In this document: positions 34,917 to 46,060 of the stretch, piece after piece
Numbering within the stretch: position 1 is the first letter of the stretch
Layout: each line of letters begins with the position of its first letter
From: Mesorhizobium sp.
GTDB lineage: Bacteria; Pseudomonadota; Alphaproteobacteria; Rhizobiales; Rhizobiaceae
NCBI RefSeq assembly: GCF_017306545.1
Contig: NZ_JAFKID010000025.1
Coordinates: 1 to 64,000 of the forward strand
Length of the DNA stretch: 64,000 bases
Reading direction: 5' to 3'
The notes under the pieces: generated by a model
The model's input: only the letters and a program-made list of their open reading frames with translations
The model's database searches: none
Told to the model about the DNA's origin: nothing
Position numbers and translations under genes: made by a program

Positions 34917-35750
34917 ATGGACAAGCCGTTCAAACGATTCGAGCCGCATGGACAGGGCGGGCCGCGCATCCGCGAAATCCCGCTCAGGATGATGTTTCCC
35001 AACCTTGTGACGGTGCTGGCGATCTGCGCCGGCCTGTCCGGCATCCGCTTCGGCTTCGAGGGCCGCTTCGAGACGGCGACGGTGATGGTGCTGCTCGCCG
35101 CCTTCCTCGACGGCATCGACGGACGGCTGGCGCGGCTGCTCAAGGCCACCTCCAAGTTCGGCGCGCAGATGGATTCGCTGGCCGACATCGTCAATTTCGG
35201 CGTCGCGCCGGCGCTCGTGCTCTACGCCTATCTGCTCGACCGCGCCGGCTCCCCCGGCTGGATCGCGGCGCTTCTGTTTGCCATCGCCTGCGGCATGCGG
35301 CTTGCCCGCTTCAACGTGCTGGACGAGCAGAAGGACCGGCCGGCCTGGCAGAACGAATATTTCGTCGGCGTGCCGGCGCCCGCCGGCGCCATGCTGGTGA
35401 TGCTGCCGCTTTATCTGTCCTTCCTCGGCATGCAGCCGACGCGGTCGATCGCTTTCGCCGCCACCGCCTTTACCGTTCTGGTCGCCTTCCTGCTGGTCAG
35501 CCGGCTGCCGGTCTATTCGGGCAAGAGCGTGAAGATACCGGGGGACCGCGTGCTCCTCGTCATCCTGGCGGTCGCCCTCTTCATCCTGCTGCTGATCAGC
35601 TATCCGTGGTACACGCTCACCGTCTCGGTGCTCGTCTATCTCGTCTTCCTGCCGTTCAGCGTCGCCGCCTATTCCCGCCGCGCCAAGAAGGAGGGCGAAG
35701 CCCTGCTGCCGCCCGACGTGGACGAAGGGTCTCCCCAGCCGCGCGAATAG
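34917..35750 (+). CDS. pssA: CDP-diacylglycerol-serine O-phosphatidyltransferase
   Basis: PssA makes phosphatidylserine from CDP-diacylglycerol and serine, the step before Psd. The 277-residue polytopic protein has the CDP-alcohol phosphatidyltransferase signature DG-x2-GR-x9-G-x3-D-x3-D in the stretch DGIDGRLARLL to FGAQMDSLADIVNFG. Seven or eight hydrophobic segments are visible. It is convergent with the Aas-like gene, whose stop codon lies 10 bp downstream. Confidence 0.95.
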   Translation: MDKPFKRFEPHGQGGPRIREIPLRMMFPNLVTVLAICAGLSGIRFGFEGRFETATVMVLLAAFLDGIDGRLARLLKATSKFGAQMDSLADIVNFGVAPALVLYAYLLDRAGSPGWIAALLFAIACGMRLARFNVLDEQKDRPAWQNEYFVGVPAPAGAMLVMLPLYLSFLGMQPTRSIAFAATAFTVLVAFLLVSRLPVYSGKSVKIPGDRVLLVILAVALFILLLISYPWYTLTVSVLVYLVFLPFSVAAYSRRAKKEGEALLPPDVDEGSPQPRE

Positions 35751-35760
35751 GCTTTTTTGT

Positions 35761-37989
35761 TCAAGCGGCTTTGCCGAGACCGAGCTTGTCCAGCGCCAGG
35801 CCGCGCGCGGCGACGTAGTCGACCTTGCCGGAGCCGAGAACCGGAATCTCCGCAACCTTGACGATGTCGCCCGGCACCATCAGTTCTGCCGCGCCATGCG
35901 CCTTGCCGTATTTGCGCAACTGCTCGGGGTCGGCGCTGCCGGCGGTTGTCACCAGCACGATGCGCTCGCCGCGCTTTTTGTCCGGCACGGAGACGACGGC
36001 ATGCCGCTCCTCCGGCCACAGCGCCTGCGCCAGCATCTCGACGGCGCCGAGCGACACCATCTCGCCGGCGATCTTGGCGAAGCGCTTGGCGCGGCCGCGA
36101 ATGGTGACGAAGCCGTCGCGGTCGACCGAGACGATGTCGCCGGTGTCGTGCCAACCATCCGCGAGCGGCTGGATCTCGCCCGGCCGGTCGCTGCTCATAT
36201 AGCCCATCATCATGTTGGGGCCGGTGAGCCACAGCCGCCCGCCTTCGGCGATGCCTTCCACCGGCTCCAGCCGCATACGCATGCCGGGCAGCAGGCGGCC
36301 CACCGTGCTGTCGCGGCCATGAATGGCGGTGTTGACGGCGACGACGGGCGCGGCTTCGGTCAGGCCGAAACCTTCGACGATCTCGGCTCCGAAGCGCTCG
36401 CGCCAAATCTTTCGCGTCTCGGACTTCACGGCTTCGGCGCCCGCCACCACGAAACGCAGGCTGGAGAAATCGCCGTCCTTGGCGGTGCGGGCATAGTTGG
36501 CGAGGAAGGTGTCGGTGCCGAACATAATGGTCGGCTTCGCCTTGCGCGCCACGTCCGGGATCAGCTTGTAGTGCAACGGCGAGGGATACAGGAACAGTTT
36601 TACGCCCGTCACCAGCGGCAGGATCGTGCCGCCGGTCAGGCCGAAGGAATGGAAGGCCGGCAGCACGTTGAGCAAGATATCGGCCGGCGAGATGGAAATG
36701 CGGGCCTCCGCCTGCATGGCGTTGGCGAGCAGGCTGCGCTGCGACAGCACCACCGCCTTGGGCGTTCCTTCCGAGCCGGAGGTGAACAGGATGACCGCTG
36801 GCTTTTCCGCATCCTGCCGCTGCAAGGGCCGGCGCCACAGAAGCGTGGCGGACAGTTTTTCCAGCGTCGTGACGCCAGCGCGCAGGTCCTCCAGCCACAG
36901 GAATTGCGCGCCGCCGGCCTCGACTGCCTTCACGATATCGCCGAGACCGGCCTTTTCGACAAAGGCGCGGGACGACACGACCTTGCGGATGACGGCGGTA
37001 TGCACGGCGGCCGTGACGCTGGCGGAGCCGGCCGTGTAGTTGACCATCGCCGCCACGCGCCCGGCAGACCACAGGCCGAGCAGGGACAAGACAAGGCCGT
37101 TGGCGTTGGGCAGGAGCACGCCGACCGCCTCTCCGGGCGCCGTCGCCTTCTCGAAGCGCGCCCCCAGCACGCGCGCGCCGGTGAACAGCCGGCGATAGCT
37201 CAGCGCGCCGGAAACGACGTCTTCCACGATCGGATGCGACGGCCCTACCCGATCGGCGGCGTCGCGCATTGCCAGGAACAGGCCGCGGTCGAGATCGCTG
37301 GCGGCAAGGCGCGTCTCGGCAATGCGGTCGAAGACGGCGTTGGTGGTGCTGGCCGAGCCGCTGCCGTTCAGTGCCACCAGGTCCTGCACCGTCAGCGGTT
37401 CCAGCACGCTGATGGAAAGGCGCGGGAACCAGCGCCGGCGCAATCCGGCGGTCCGCGCCAAGGCGAAGGGCAAGGCGTTCGCCCCGCCGATGAAAATCGG
37501 CACGACGCGCGCGTCCGCCTGCATGGCGATGCGGGTGACGGCGCGGTAGAGCCGGAACGATTTCACGTCCGGCTCGACGGATTCGGGGAAATAGACGGCA
37601 AGCCGGCCCCTGCCCTTCAGCACGCGGACCAGCCGGCGGCTGACGAAGACATGCTTGGCGTTGAAGGCGATGGTGCGGGCGAGTTCCCGCCACGGTTCCA
37701 GCCAGGGCGAGCGGGCCGAGCGCTCGTCGAGGATGTGCAAGGTGTCGTTCGGCAGCAGCGACAGCATCAGCGCCGGATCGACGCGCGAACGGTGGACAAC
37801 GGCGTAGATCACCGGGGCGGCCGTATTGCGGGCGACGGCAATGCGCCGGTCCGAAATGCGCCAAGCGAGCTTGAAAGGCACATAAAGCAGAGCCTGCGGC
37901 AGCGCGATGCCGAGGCGGACTTTCTCGACCAACCCGATCAGCAGCCAGGCGAACGCCAGGCCGGCGAGCAGCGATGCCGTCAGGATCAT
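35761..37989 (-). CDS. Acyltransferase / acyl-[ACP] synthetase fusion (Aas-like)
   Basis: This 742-residue two-domain protein resembles E. coli Aas, which re-acylates lysophosphatidylethanolamine. An N-terminal membrane helix is followed by a PlsC-like acyltransferase domain, with HRSRVD fitting HX4D and PESV further on. The C-terminal half is an AMP-forming ligase: P-loop-like LFTSGSEGTPKAV, GFGLTEAAPVVAVN and the hinge DGWHDTGDIVSVDRDGFV. It lacks the separate LplT-type transporter seen beside aas in enterics. It sits next to psd-pssA, consistent with phospholipid turnover. Confidence 0.85.
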   Translation of the reverse strand: MILTASLLAGLAFAWLLIGLVEKVRLGIALPQALLYVPFKLAWRISDRRIAVARNTAAPVIYAVVHRSRVDPALMLSLLPNDTLHILDERSARSPWLEPWRELARTIAFNAKHVFVSRRLVRVLKGRGRLAVYFPESVEPDVKSFRLYRAVTRIAMQADARVVPIFIGGANALPFALARTAGLRRRWFPRLSISVLEPLTVQDLVALNGSGSASTTNAVFDRIAETRLAASDLDRGLFLAMRDAADRVGPSHPIVEDVVSGALSYRRLFTGARVLGARFEKATAPGEAVGVLLPNANGLVLSLLGLWSAGRVAAMVNYTAGSASVTAAVHTAVIRKVVSSRAFVEKAGLGDIVKAVEAGGAQFLWLEDLRAGVTTLEKLSATLLWRRPLQRQDAEKPAVILFTSGSEGTPKAVVLSQRSLLANAMQAEARISISPADILLNVLPAFHSFGLTGGTILPLVTGVKLFLYPSPLHYKLIPDVARKAKPTIMFGTDTFLANYARTAKDGDFSSLRFVVAGAEAVKSETRKIWRERFGAEIVEGFGLTEAAPVVAVNTAIHGRDSTVGRLLPGMRMRLEPVEGIAEGGRLWLTGPNMMMGYMSSDRPGEIQPLADGWHDTGDIVSVDRDGFVTIRGRAKRFAKIAGEMVSLGAVEMLAQALWPEERHAVVSVPDKKRGERIVLVTTAGSADPEQLRKYGKAHGAAELMVPGDIVKVAEIPVLGSGKVDYVAARGLALDKLGLGKAA

Positions 37990-38095
37990 GCCGCGTCACT
38001 CCCAACCGTCGTTGCACGCGGCTCTTCGCGGCCGCCTCGAAAACGGGAGCCTAGACGATGTGGAGGCAAGGTCAATGCGTCGCGCGCAGCATCGA

Positions 38096-39010
38096 TCAGC
38101 GTGGCGTGCCCATCAGCGCGCGCAGCATCGGCCAGGAATAGATGACGAGCGCCGCCCAGATGAGGGCGAAGGCGATAGCCTGGACCGTGCCGAACGGCTC
38201 CCGGAAGAGCAGCACGGCGATCAGGAACACCATGGTCGGCGCGATATACTGCATGATGCCGATGGTGGAGAGCCTGAGCAGCTTGGCGCCGAAGGCGAAC
38301 ATCAGCAGCGGCACCGCCGTGACCGGGCCGCAGCACAGCAGAAGCGCGGTGTCCTGCCAGGTGCCCGAAGCGAAATGGCTCTGCCCCGTCGCGGCGAGAT
38401 AGAAGACGTAGGCGAGTGCCGGAATGGACAGAATCAGCACTTCGAGCAGGAACCCCTGGCTCGGACCGATCGGCAGGGTCTTGCGGAAGAAGCCGTAGGC
38501 CGCGAAGGAGAACGCCAGCGCCAGCGACACCCAGGGCAGCTTGCCGCCGTCCACCGTCAGCACCACCACCGCCACCACGGCAAGTCCGACAGCGACCATC
38601 TGCAACCGGCTCAGCCGCTCGCCGAGGAAGATGGCGCCGACCATGACGCTGACCAGCGGATTGATGTAATAACCGAGCGCCGTCTCGACCGTGCGGTCCA
38701 CCGCGATCGCCCAGACGTAAATGCTCCAGTTGATGGTGATGAGCGCCGCCGTCAGCGCCGCCATTCCCAGCATGCGCGGCGAACCGAGCGCCGCCTTGAA
38801 ATCGGCGGTGCGGCCGAGCCACACCAGAACGGCCGCGGCGATCGGCACGGACCAGATGATGCGGTGGGCGACCACTTCCGCCAGCGGCAGGTGCGCCACC
38901 GCCTTCATGAAGAAGGGCAGCAGCCCCCACAGGAAATAGGCCGCCAGCGCCAGCGCGAAGCCGCGGCGGGCGCCGTTGTCGGTGTCTGCGGAAATTGCTT
39001 GCGCGGTCAT
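38096..39010 (-). CDS. rarD: RarD-type EamA/DMT permease
   Basis: This 304-residue protein has ten predicted membrane helices. The RarD N-terminal pattern AYFLWGLLPFFMK and the HRIIWSVP motif after TM1-2 mark this subgroup, and TALGYYINPLVSVMVGAIFLGERL is also typical. RarD proteins were named for chloramphenicol resistance in Pseudomonas and are usually annotated as permeases of unknown substrate. The gene stands alone, facing away from the long gap at 39.0-39.7 kb. Confidence 0.9.
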   Translation of the reverse strand: MTAQAISADTDNGARRGFALALAAYFLWGLLPFFMKAVAHLPLAEVVAHRIIWSVPIAAAVLVWLGRTADFKAALGSPRMLGMAALTAALITINWSIYVWAIAVDRTVETALGYYINPLVSVMVGAIFLGERLSRLQMVAVGLAVVAVVVLTVDGGKLPWVSLALAFSFAAYGFFRKTLPIGPSQGFLLEVLILSIPALAYVFYLAATGQSHFASGTWQDTALLLCCGPVTAVPLLMFAFGAKLLRLSTIGIMQYIAPTMVFLIAVLLFREPFGTVQAIAFALIWAALVIYSWPMLRALMGTPR

Positions 39011-39541
39011 GGCCCAACGCTATGGCCCAGAGCCGGCACCGATACCATCGCAAATTTCTGATGGTTCAGTGGATTTCCGATGATGGGTGGCTTGAACCCC
39101 GCTTCCTCGAAAAATTCTTTCCCAAAATTTATCCCCCGTCTCCCGAACCCGCTTCATACTGGGTGCAGTTCCTTCCATGGGAACACCGGTCGCGACGGTG
39201 ATTGCGTGGGAAGGGACCGGCGCCTCCGCTGGTCGTCAAACGTAGGCGATCAGCCGGGGAGGTTCCGTCCAAGGGTTCCCCTGGGGGTAATACGGCCCCC
39301 GCGCGCTGGACGAGCGCTGCAAGCCATCGGCCGGTGGCGGCGCAAACGCCGCCATCGTGAGCTGCGGTGAAGCGGAACGGACGGGAACGGAAATCGCCGG
39401 ACGGCGGTCTTCGGATCGCAGTTTTATAGAATTCGGCAGCGTTCCGACGACCGCCGTCTTCCCGACCCCACCAACCGGGGTCAGCTCTTTGACAATAGCC
39501 AGGGCCGAAAGGCAGCGTGGCGAGGAAGAAGTGCGCCGGCA
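39011..39541. other. 530-bp gene-poor, structure-rich interval
   Basis: I see no convincing gene. The stretch 39160-39360 is dense in short hairpins: GACCGGCG/CGCTGGTC, CACCG/CGGTG, CCATCG/CGGTGG and GGCGGCG-CAAA-CGCCGCC. A GGAAC...CGTT pair on the minus strand (39239-39266) has a 19-base spacer, two too long for EcfG. It does not match 6S, tmRNA, SRP, RNase P or riboswitch cores that I know. An untranslated leader of rarD or an unclassified RNA remain possible. Confidence 0.35.
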
Positions 39542-39693
39542 TTCCCCTCCCCCTTGAGGGGAGGGTGCCGCCCGAAGGGCGGTGGGAGGGGTCGCTGGTC
39601 GTAGAACGAGGGCTTCATAGCGTCGGAGCGTTGGAAGTGACCCCTCCCGTCAGGCCTGCGGCCTGCCACCCTCCCCTCAAGGGGGAGGGGAAA
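39542..39693. repeat. Palindromic intergenic repeat (CCCTCCCCCTTGAGGGG type)
   Basis: TTCCCCTCCCCCTTGAGGGG at the left end is mirrored by CCCCTCAAGGGGGAGGGGAA at the right end. Inner arms GGGAGGGGTC/GACCCCTCCC also pair, and small hairpins (GCCGCCCGAAGGGCGGT and GGCCTGCGGCC) sit inside. The ~150-bp element lies 28 bp after the end of cimA. It is probably a rhizobial mosaic repeat and may end the cimA transcript. Confidence 0.75.
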
Positions 39694-39720
39694 GTCGGCG
39701 CTATTACCGATACCATGGCC

Positions 39721-41334
39721 CTACTCCGCCGCCACCAGCCCGGCCATTTCGCGGTTCTTCATCAATTTGTAGACGATGGAATCCATCAGCGCCTGGAAAG
39801 AGGCGTCGATGATGTTGTCGGAGACGCCCACCGTCCACCAGCGCGCGCCGGTGCCGTCATGCGATTCGATCAGCACGCGGGTAATCGCCCCGGTGCCGCC
39901 GTTGAGGATACGCACCTTGTAGTCGGCAAGTTCGAGATCGGCGATCTCGGCCTGGTAGCGGCCGAGGTCCTTGCGCAAGGCGATGTCGAGCGCATTGACC
40001 GGGCCGTGGCCTTCCGCCACCGACATCTTTTCCTCGCCGTCGACCAGCAGCTTCACGATGGCTTCCGAGACGGTTTTCACATGGCCGTTGGCGTCGAACC
40101 GTCGCTCGACCATGCAGCGGAAGGAGGTGACGGTGAAGAATTCGGGAATGCCGGACAGCATACGCCGCGCCAGCAATTCGAAGGAAGCGTCGGCGCCCTC
40201 GTAGGCGTAGCCTTCGGCCTCGCGCTCCTTGACGACGCTGATGAGCGCATCCAGCCGATGATCGTCCTTCGGCACGTCGATGCCCCGCCGTTTCAGTTCG
40301 GCGAGGAAATTGGCCTTGCCGCCTTGATCCGAAACCATGACCCGGCGGCGGTTGCCGACCGTCTCGGGCGGCACATGCTCGTAGGTCGCCGGGTCTTTCG
40401 CCAGCGCCGAGGCATGAATGCCGGCCTTGGTGGCGAAGGCGGAAACGCCGACGTACGGCGCCTGCGGTTCGGGCGCGCGGTTCAAGAGTTCGTCGAAGGC
40501 GCGGGAGAGACGAGAAATGCCGGCAAGCTGCTCGGCCGAAATGCCGAGTTCGAAGCGCTCGGCATAAGCGCCTTTCAACATCAGCGTCGGGATCAGGGTG
40601 ATGAGGTTGGCGTTGCCGCAGCGTTCGCCGATGCCGTTCAGCGTGCCCTGAATCTGGCGCACGCCGGCCTCGACCGCGGCCAGCGAATTGGCGACCGCCT
40701 GGCCGGTGTCGTCATGAGCGTGGATGCCAAGATTCTCGCCGGGAATGCCGGCGGCGATCACGCGGCCGACGATTTCGCGCACTTCCGAAGGCTGGGTGCC
40801 CCCGTTGGTGTCGCACAACACCACCCAGCGCGCGCCGGCCTCAAAGGCCACTTTGGCGCAGGCCAGCGCATAGGCCGGATTGGCCTTGAAGCCGTCGAAG
40901 AAGTGCTCGCAATCGACCATCGGCTCCTTGCTCGCCGCGCGGGCCGCCTCGACGGAAGCGCGAATGGCGTCGAGGTTCTCCGCCTCCGTACAGCCCAGCG
41001 CCACGCGCACATGGTAGTCCCAGCTCTTGGCGACGTAGCAGACGGCATCCGACTTCGCCTGCATCAAGGCGGCGATGCCCGGATCGTTGGAGGCCGAGAC
41101 GCCGACGCGCTTGGTCATGCCGAAGGCGACGAATTTTGCCCTGCGCGTACGCTTTTCGGAGAAAAACGCAGTGTCGGTGGGGTTGGCGCCCGGATAGCCG
41201 CCCTCGACATAGTCCATGCCGAAGTCGTCCAGCAGCCGGGCGATCGCCGTCTTGTCCTCGACGGAAAAGTCGATGCCCGGCGTCTGCTGGCCGTCGCGCA
41301 AGGTGGTGTCGAACAGGTAGAGGCGTTCTTTCAT
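39721..41334 (-). CDS. cimA: (R)-citramalate synthase
   Basis: CimA condenses pyruvate and acetyl-CoA into citramalate, opening a threonine-independent route to 2-oxobutyrate and isoleucine. The 537-residue protein starts with the HMGL-like signature DTTLRDGQQTPG and has HAHDDTGQAVANSL metal ligands and NGIGERCGNANL. The C-terminal ~150 residues fit the LeuA allosteric dimerisation domain. The CimA-type length and the DFGMDYVEGGYPGANPTD segment separate it from LeuA and homocitrate synthase. It is the last gene of the leftward run that starts with cysS. Confidence 0.92.
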   Translation of the reverse strand: MKERLYLFDTTLRDGQQTPGIDFSVEDKTAIARLLDDFGMDYVEGGYPGANPTDTAFFSEKRTRRAKFVAFGMTKRVGVSASNDPGIAALMQAKSDAVCYVAKSWDYHVRVALGCTEAENLDAIRASVEAARAASKEPMVDCEHFFDGFKANPAYALACAKVAFEAGARWVVLCDTNGGTQPSEVREIVGRVIAAGIPGENLGIHAHDDTGQAVANSLAAVEAGVRQIQGTLNGIGERCGNANLITLIPTLMLKGAYAERFELGISAEQLAGISRLSRAFDELLNRAPEPQAPYVGVSAFATKAGIHASALAKDPATYEHVPPETVGNRRRVMVSDQGGKANFLAELKRRGIDVPKDDHRLDALISVVKEREAEGYAYEGADASFELLARRMLSGIPEFFTVTSFRCMVERRFDANGHVKTVSEAIVKLLVDGEEKMSVAEGHGPVNALDIALRKDLGRYQAEIADLELADYKVRILNGGTGAITRVLIESHDGTGARWWTVGVSDNIIDASFQALMDSIVYKLMKNREMAGLVAAE

Positions 41335-41362
41335 GGTCGTTGCGCCAGGCTGAAAGCCAAAG

Positions 41363-42810
<1,448 letters not shown>

Positions 42811-42816
42811 CGCATC

Positions 42817-43200
42817 TCACTCCGGATTATGACAGACGGCCTCGATGTTGTTGCCGTCGGGGTCGAAGACGAAGGCGCCGTAGTAGTTGGGATGGTAGTG
42901 CGCGCGGACGCCGGGCTTGCCGTTGTCGCGGCCGCCGGCTGCCATCGCCGCTTCGTAGAAGGCGTCGACCTCGGCTCGGGTGTCGGCGGTGAAGGCGTAG
43001 TGCCGGCCGGGACCGGCCTCGCCGGACTCGTGCAGCCAGAACTGCGGCCGGTCGTAGCCGTAGCCGCCGACCTTGACGCCGCCGGTGTATTCCTCCGGCA
43101 CCATCATCACCAGCGAGGCACCGAGGGGGCCAAGCGCCGCATCGTAGAACTTTTTCGCGGCATCGAAATCCTTCACCGCAATGCCCGTATGGTCGATCAT
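42817..43200 (-). CDS. VOC (glyoxalase/bleomycin-resistance) superfamily protein
   Basis: This 127-residue single VOC protein starts at ATG 43200 ([19 protein letters not shown]). Metal-ligand candidates of the fold are His at residue 4, the His in [10 protein letters not shown] and the Glu in [11 protein letters not shown]. Substrate is unknown. The start overlaps the cysS stop codon by four bases (ATGA), and GFA follows after 6 bp. Confidence 0.87.
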   Translation of the reverse strand: MIDHTGIAVKDFDAAKKFYDAALGPLGASLVMMVPEEYTGGVKVGGYGYDRPQFWLHESGEAGPGRHYAFTADTRAEVDAFYEAAMAAGGRDNGKPGVRAHYHPNYYGAFVFDPDGNNIEAVCHNPE

Positions 43201-44630
43201 CGCTTTACCTCCCATGTGGTGATGCGTTCACCCGTTGCCGGGTCCTTGCCGTCCTTCAACTGGACGCCTTGAGCCAGCAGTTCGTCGCGGATGCGGTCGG
43301 CTTCGGCCCAATCCTTCGCCGCGATCACCGCCAGACGGCGGGCGATGGCGTCGGCGACGGCGTTCGCGTCGACCTCGGCCACACTGGTTTCAAAGCCGAG
43401 GAAAGCGAGCGCCGCCTTGACCGCCGCAGCGGCCGCCCCGTCTTCCCCGGCCTCGTTGGTGAGTTGCGTCAGCGCCTGGAAGGCGGTGTAGGTGGCGAGG
43501 TCGTCGGACAGGGCTTCGAGGACGGCAGCGGGAACGGCGGCCTCGCGACCGTCAGCGTGATCGGCGGCGCGCTTCCACTTGCGCAGCGTGTTTTCCGCCT
43601 CCTCAAGCTTGCGCACGGAAAAGTCGATCGGCTCGCGATAGTGCGTCATCAGCATGGCGAGCCTCAGCACCTCGCCCGGCCATTTGCGGCCGCCGAACGT
43701 GTCTTTCTCCAGAAGTTCGTGGATGGAATAGAAGTTGCCCAGGCTCTTGGACATTTTCTGGCCCTCCACCTGGAGAAACCCGTTGTGCATCCAGACATTC
43801 GCCATCGCGTGCGTGCCGTGGGCGCAGCGCGACTGGGCGATCTCGTTCTCATGGTGCGGAAAGATCAGGTCGAGCCCGCCGCCGTGGATGTCGAACACCT
43901 CGCCGAGATAGGCCGACGACATGGCCGAGCATTCGATGTGCCAGCCGGGACGCCCCCTGCCCCATGGGCTTTCCCAACCCGGCTCCTCCGGTGAGGAGAG
44001 CTTCCACAGGACGAAATCCTGCGGGTTCTTCTTGTGCGCGTCCACGGCGATGCGCGCGCCGGCCTGCTGCTCGTCCAACGGCCGCTTCGACAGTTGGCCG
44101 TAATCCGGCATCGAGGCCGTGTCGAACAGCACTTCGCCATTCGATTCATAGGCATGGCCGCGCTTGATGAGAGATTGAATCAAGCCGATCATGTCGGTCT
44201 TGCCGTCGGTACGCGGCTGCACGAACTCGGTGGCGCGCGGCTCGACGGTGGGCGGCAGGCAACCCAGCGCCGCAACGTCCTTGTGGAACTGGTCGGCGGT
44301 CTTCTCGGTAACGCGGCGGATCGCCTCGTTCAGCGAAAGAGCGCCGGCGCCGATCTCGCCACCGAAATCGCGCAGCGCGCGCGCGTTGATCTTGTCGTCC
44401 ACGTCGGTGATGTTGCGCACATAGGTGACGTGGTCAGCGCCGTAGAGGTGGCGCAGCAGGCGGTAAAGCACGTCGAAGACGATGACGGGCCGCGCATTGC
44501 CGATATGGGCGAAGTCGTAGACCGTCGGCCCGCAGACATACATGCGCACGTTTTCGGTATCGATGGGGACGAAGTCCTCCTTCGCGCGGGTCAGCGTATT
44601 GTAAAGGCGGAGTCCCTTGAAACCGGACAT
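43197..44630 (-). CDS. cysS: Cysteinyl-tRNA synthetase
   Basis: CysS charges tRNA-Cys. The 477-residue enzyme (ATG at 44630, [12 protein letters not shown]) has the N-terminal [18 protein letters not shown] with the HIGH-type motif and the first zinc ligand. GWHIECSAM carries another zinc-ligand cysteine and HHENEIAQS the histidine ligand, and the KMSKS loop appears as [10 protein letters not shown]. The frame runs upstream to 44672, but the family starts at 44630. It heads a leftward run of five tightly packed genes. Confidence 0.96.
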   Translation of the reverse strand: MSGFKGLRLYNTLTRAKEDFVPIDTENVRMYVCGPTVYDFAHIGNARPVIVFDVLYRLLRHLYGADHVTYVRNITDVDDKINARALRDFGGEIGAGALSLNEAIRRVTEKTADQFHKDVAALGCLPPTVEPRATEFVQPRTDGKTDMIGLIQSLIKRGHAYESNGEVLFDTASMPDYGQLSKRPLDEQQAGARIAVDAHKKNPQDFVLWKLSSPEEPGWESPWGRGRPGWHIECSAMSSAYLGEVFDIHGGGLDLIFPHHENEIAQSRCAHGTHAMANVWMHNGFLQVEGQKMSKSLGNFYSIHELLEKDTFGGRKWPGEVLRLAMLMTHYREPIDFSVRKLEEAENTLRKWKRAADHADGREAAVPAAVLEALSDDLATYTAFQALTQLTNEAGEDGAAAAAVKAALAFLGFETSVAEVDANAVADAIARRLAVIAAKDWAEADRIRDELLAQGVQLKDGKDPATGERITTWEVKR

Positions 44631-44982
44631 AAAGCTCCCTCGGCCTGCTGGCCGGGGCGTTTGTCCTGTCAATCAAGATGAGGCGAAAACGTCCGGACCA
44701 GCGCGTGCGCTAGCCAATAATCGAAATGCCGCAAATGGCGAAAGACGTTTCCATGCGCGCGCTTTATCGCCTTGGCTTGGATTTCCGTCAAGTCGCAACT
44801 TCTGCCGAAACGACCGCCTGTCGCGCGGATGCCGGCCGCAGAAACAAAATGTTAAGCATGGCGCCACGGTGAGGAAACATTTCCCGGCTATCAGGGAAAA
44901 CGTCACGATTTGGTCGGAATCGGCCAGCAATTGCGGCCCCAGAGGGGGACTGGTTTCCCCAGGGACATCAAGGGACAGAAAA
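44631..44982. other. 352-bp divergent intergenic region
   Basis: It separates cysS (leftward) from a 50-residue basic protein (rightward). No convincing -35/-10 pair stands out, and no gene is seen. Short inverted repeats, such as GAGGAAACATTTCCC (44871-44885) and TTTCCCCAGGGACAT, suggest RNA structure in the leader of the small gene. Confidence 0.35.
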
Positions 44983-45135
44983 ATGCCTCGCAGCAACAAG
45001 GAAAAAAGCGCCAAGCAACCGGCGCTCGCCAGCCAGTACCGAGCCATCGGCCCGGCCGCGGTCGTCGCGGCACTTCTTCATACGGCCAAGAAGAAGAAGC
45101 CGGTGCAGAAGTTCATCGCCCCGCGCGCAGCCTGA
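44983..45135 (+). CDS. Small basic conserved hypothetical protein (50 aa)
   Basis: The ORF begins at an ATG preceded by AGGGACAG at a good distance (MPRSNKEKSAKQPALASQ). It is lysine-rich at both ends (KEK, KKKKP), with a short hydrophobic, alanine-rich middle. I recall similar small proteins in Rhizobiales, but no function. An RNA- or DNA-binding role would suit the charge and is only a guess. It reaches within 45 bp of the convergent SRAP gene. Confidence 0.6.
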   Translation: MPRSNKEKSAKQPALASQYRAIGPAAVVAALLHTAKKKKPVQKFIAPRAA

Positions 45136-45179
45136 GATCTTCGGGCTCCGTTGCGCACTCCGCCACGGCGGAGGCGGGT

Positions 45180-45953
45180 TCAAAACAGCGTCATCTGACC
45201 ATCCGAGGCGCCAGGGTTCCGGCGCTTCGCTTTTTCAGGCTCAGCCGAAGCCGCAGGCGCGACATGGCGCTCCTGGATCGATGGTTCGCCGTTGGCGACC
45301 TTGTTGACGGCTTCGGAAACCGGGATCGCCTCGAAGAAATCCGGGTCGGCAGGCCGCATCAGGTCCGCCACGTCCCGCGGTTCCTGTGTACGGCAATCCA
45401 GCCAGCGCGAAAAATCCTGCGGTTCGATCACCACCGGCATGCGCTCGTGGATTCCGGCGAGATCGGCATTGGCGTTCGTCGTCAGGATGGCGCCGGTGTC
45501 CATTTCCGAGCCGCCGGGCTCGGCATAAGTTTCGACCAGCGCGGCGAAGGCGACCAGCCCGCCCCGCCTCGGCCGCACCCAATAGGGCTGGCCCTTGCGG
45601 CCGTTCGGCTGCTTTTTCCATTCGTAGAAGCCGGACGCCGGCACCAGCGCGCGGCGATGGCGCATGGCGGCCTTGAAGGACGCCTTGCCGGCCGCCTCCT
45701 CGGAACGGGCGTTGAACAGCAGCGGAAAATCGCGCGTGTCCTTCACCCAGGCGGGAATCAGGCCCCAGCGCACCAGCATGGCCAAGCGGTCCGGCTGGTT
45801 GGAGCCCGGCTCGCGCGGGCCGGCCGACAGGACGGCGAGGATCGGCTGCGTCGGCGCGATGTTGTAGCGCGCCGGAAAATCCTCGATCTCGCCGAGGCCG
45901 AGAAATGTCGCCGTCTGGTCCGGCGTCGCCGTCAGCGCGAAACGTCCGCACAT
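45180..45953 (-). CDS. SRAP-domain protein (YedK/HMCES family)
   Basis: SRAP proteins form stable thiazolidine crosslinks with abasic sites in single-stranded DNA through Cys2 and so protect them. The 257-residue protein starts MCGRFALTA at ATG 45953, leaving Cys2 as the N-terminal residue after Met removal. It keeps the family motifs FPARYNIAPTQ, RWGLIPAW, NARSEEAAGKASF and FYEWKK. ILTTNANADLAGIHERMP is also typical. The frame runs on to 46013, but Cys2 defines the start. Confidence 0.93.
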   Translation of the reverse strand: MCGRFALTATPDQTATFLGLGEIEDFPARYNIAPTQPILAVLSAGPREPGSNQPDRLAMLVRWGLIPAWVKDTRDFPLLFNARSEEAAGKASFKAAMRHRRALVPASGFYEWKKQPNGRKGQPYWVRPRRGGLVAFAALVETYAEPGGSEMDTGAILTTNANADLAGIHERMPVVIEPQDFSRWLDCRTQEPRDVADLMRPADPDFFEAIPVSEAVNKVANGEPSIQERHVAPAASAEPEKAKRRNPGASDGQMTLF

Positions 45954-46060
45954 GATTTTCGCCTTCAAATTCGCCGTCACAGACAAGGTGGCGATGGAAG
46001 TGCGGCGGCGCAACCGTTAAAGCTCGAGGCGTGAAGCCGATCCACAGGCCGCCGCAGGAC

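Noticed and set aside
35896-38145. 749-codon ORF on the plus strand opposite the Aas-like gene
   Set aside because: Length alone is not evidence in GC-rich DNA. The minus-strand frame has clear acyltransferase and AMP-ligase motifs, and this frame has none.
39239-39266. GGAAC and CGTT pair on the minus strand as an EcfG promoter
   Set aside because: The spacer is 19 bases, two longer than the functional 16-17.
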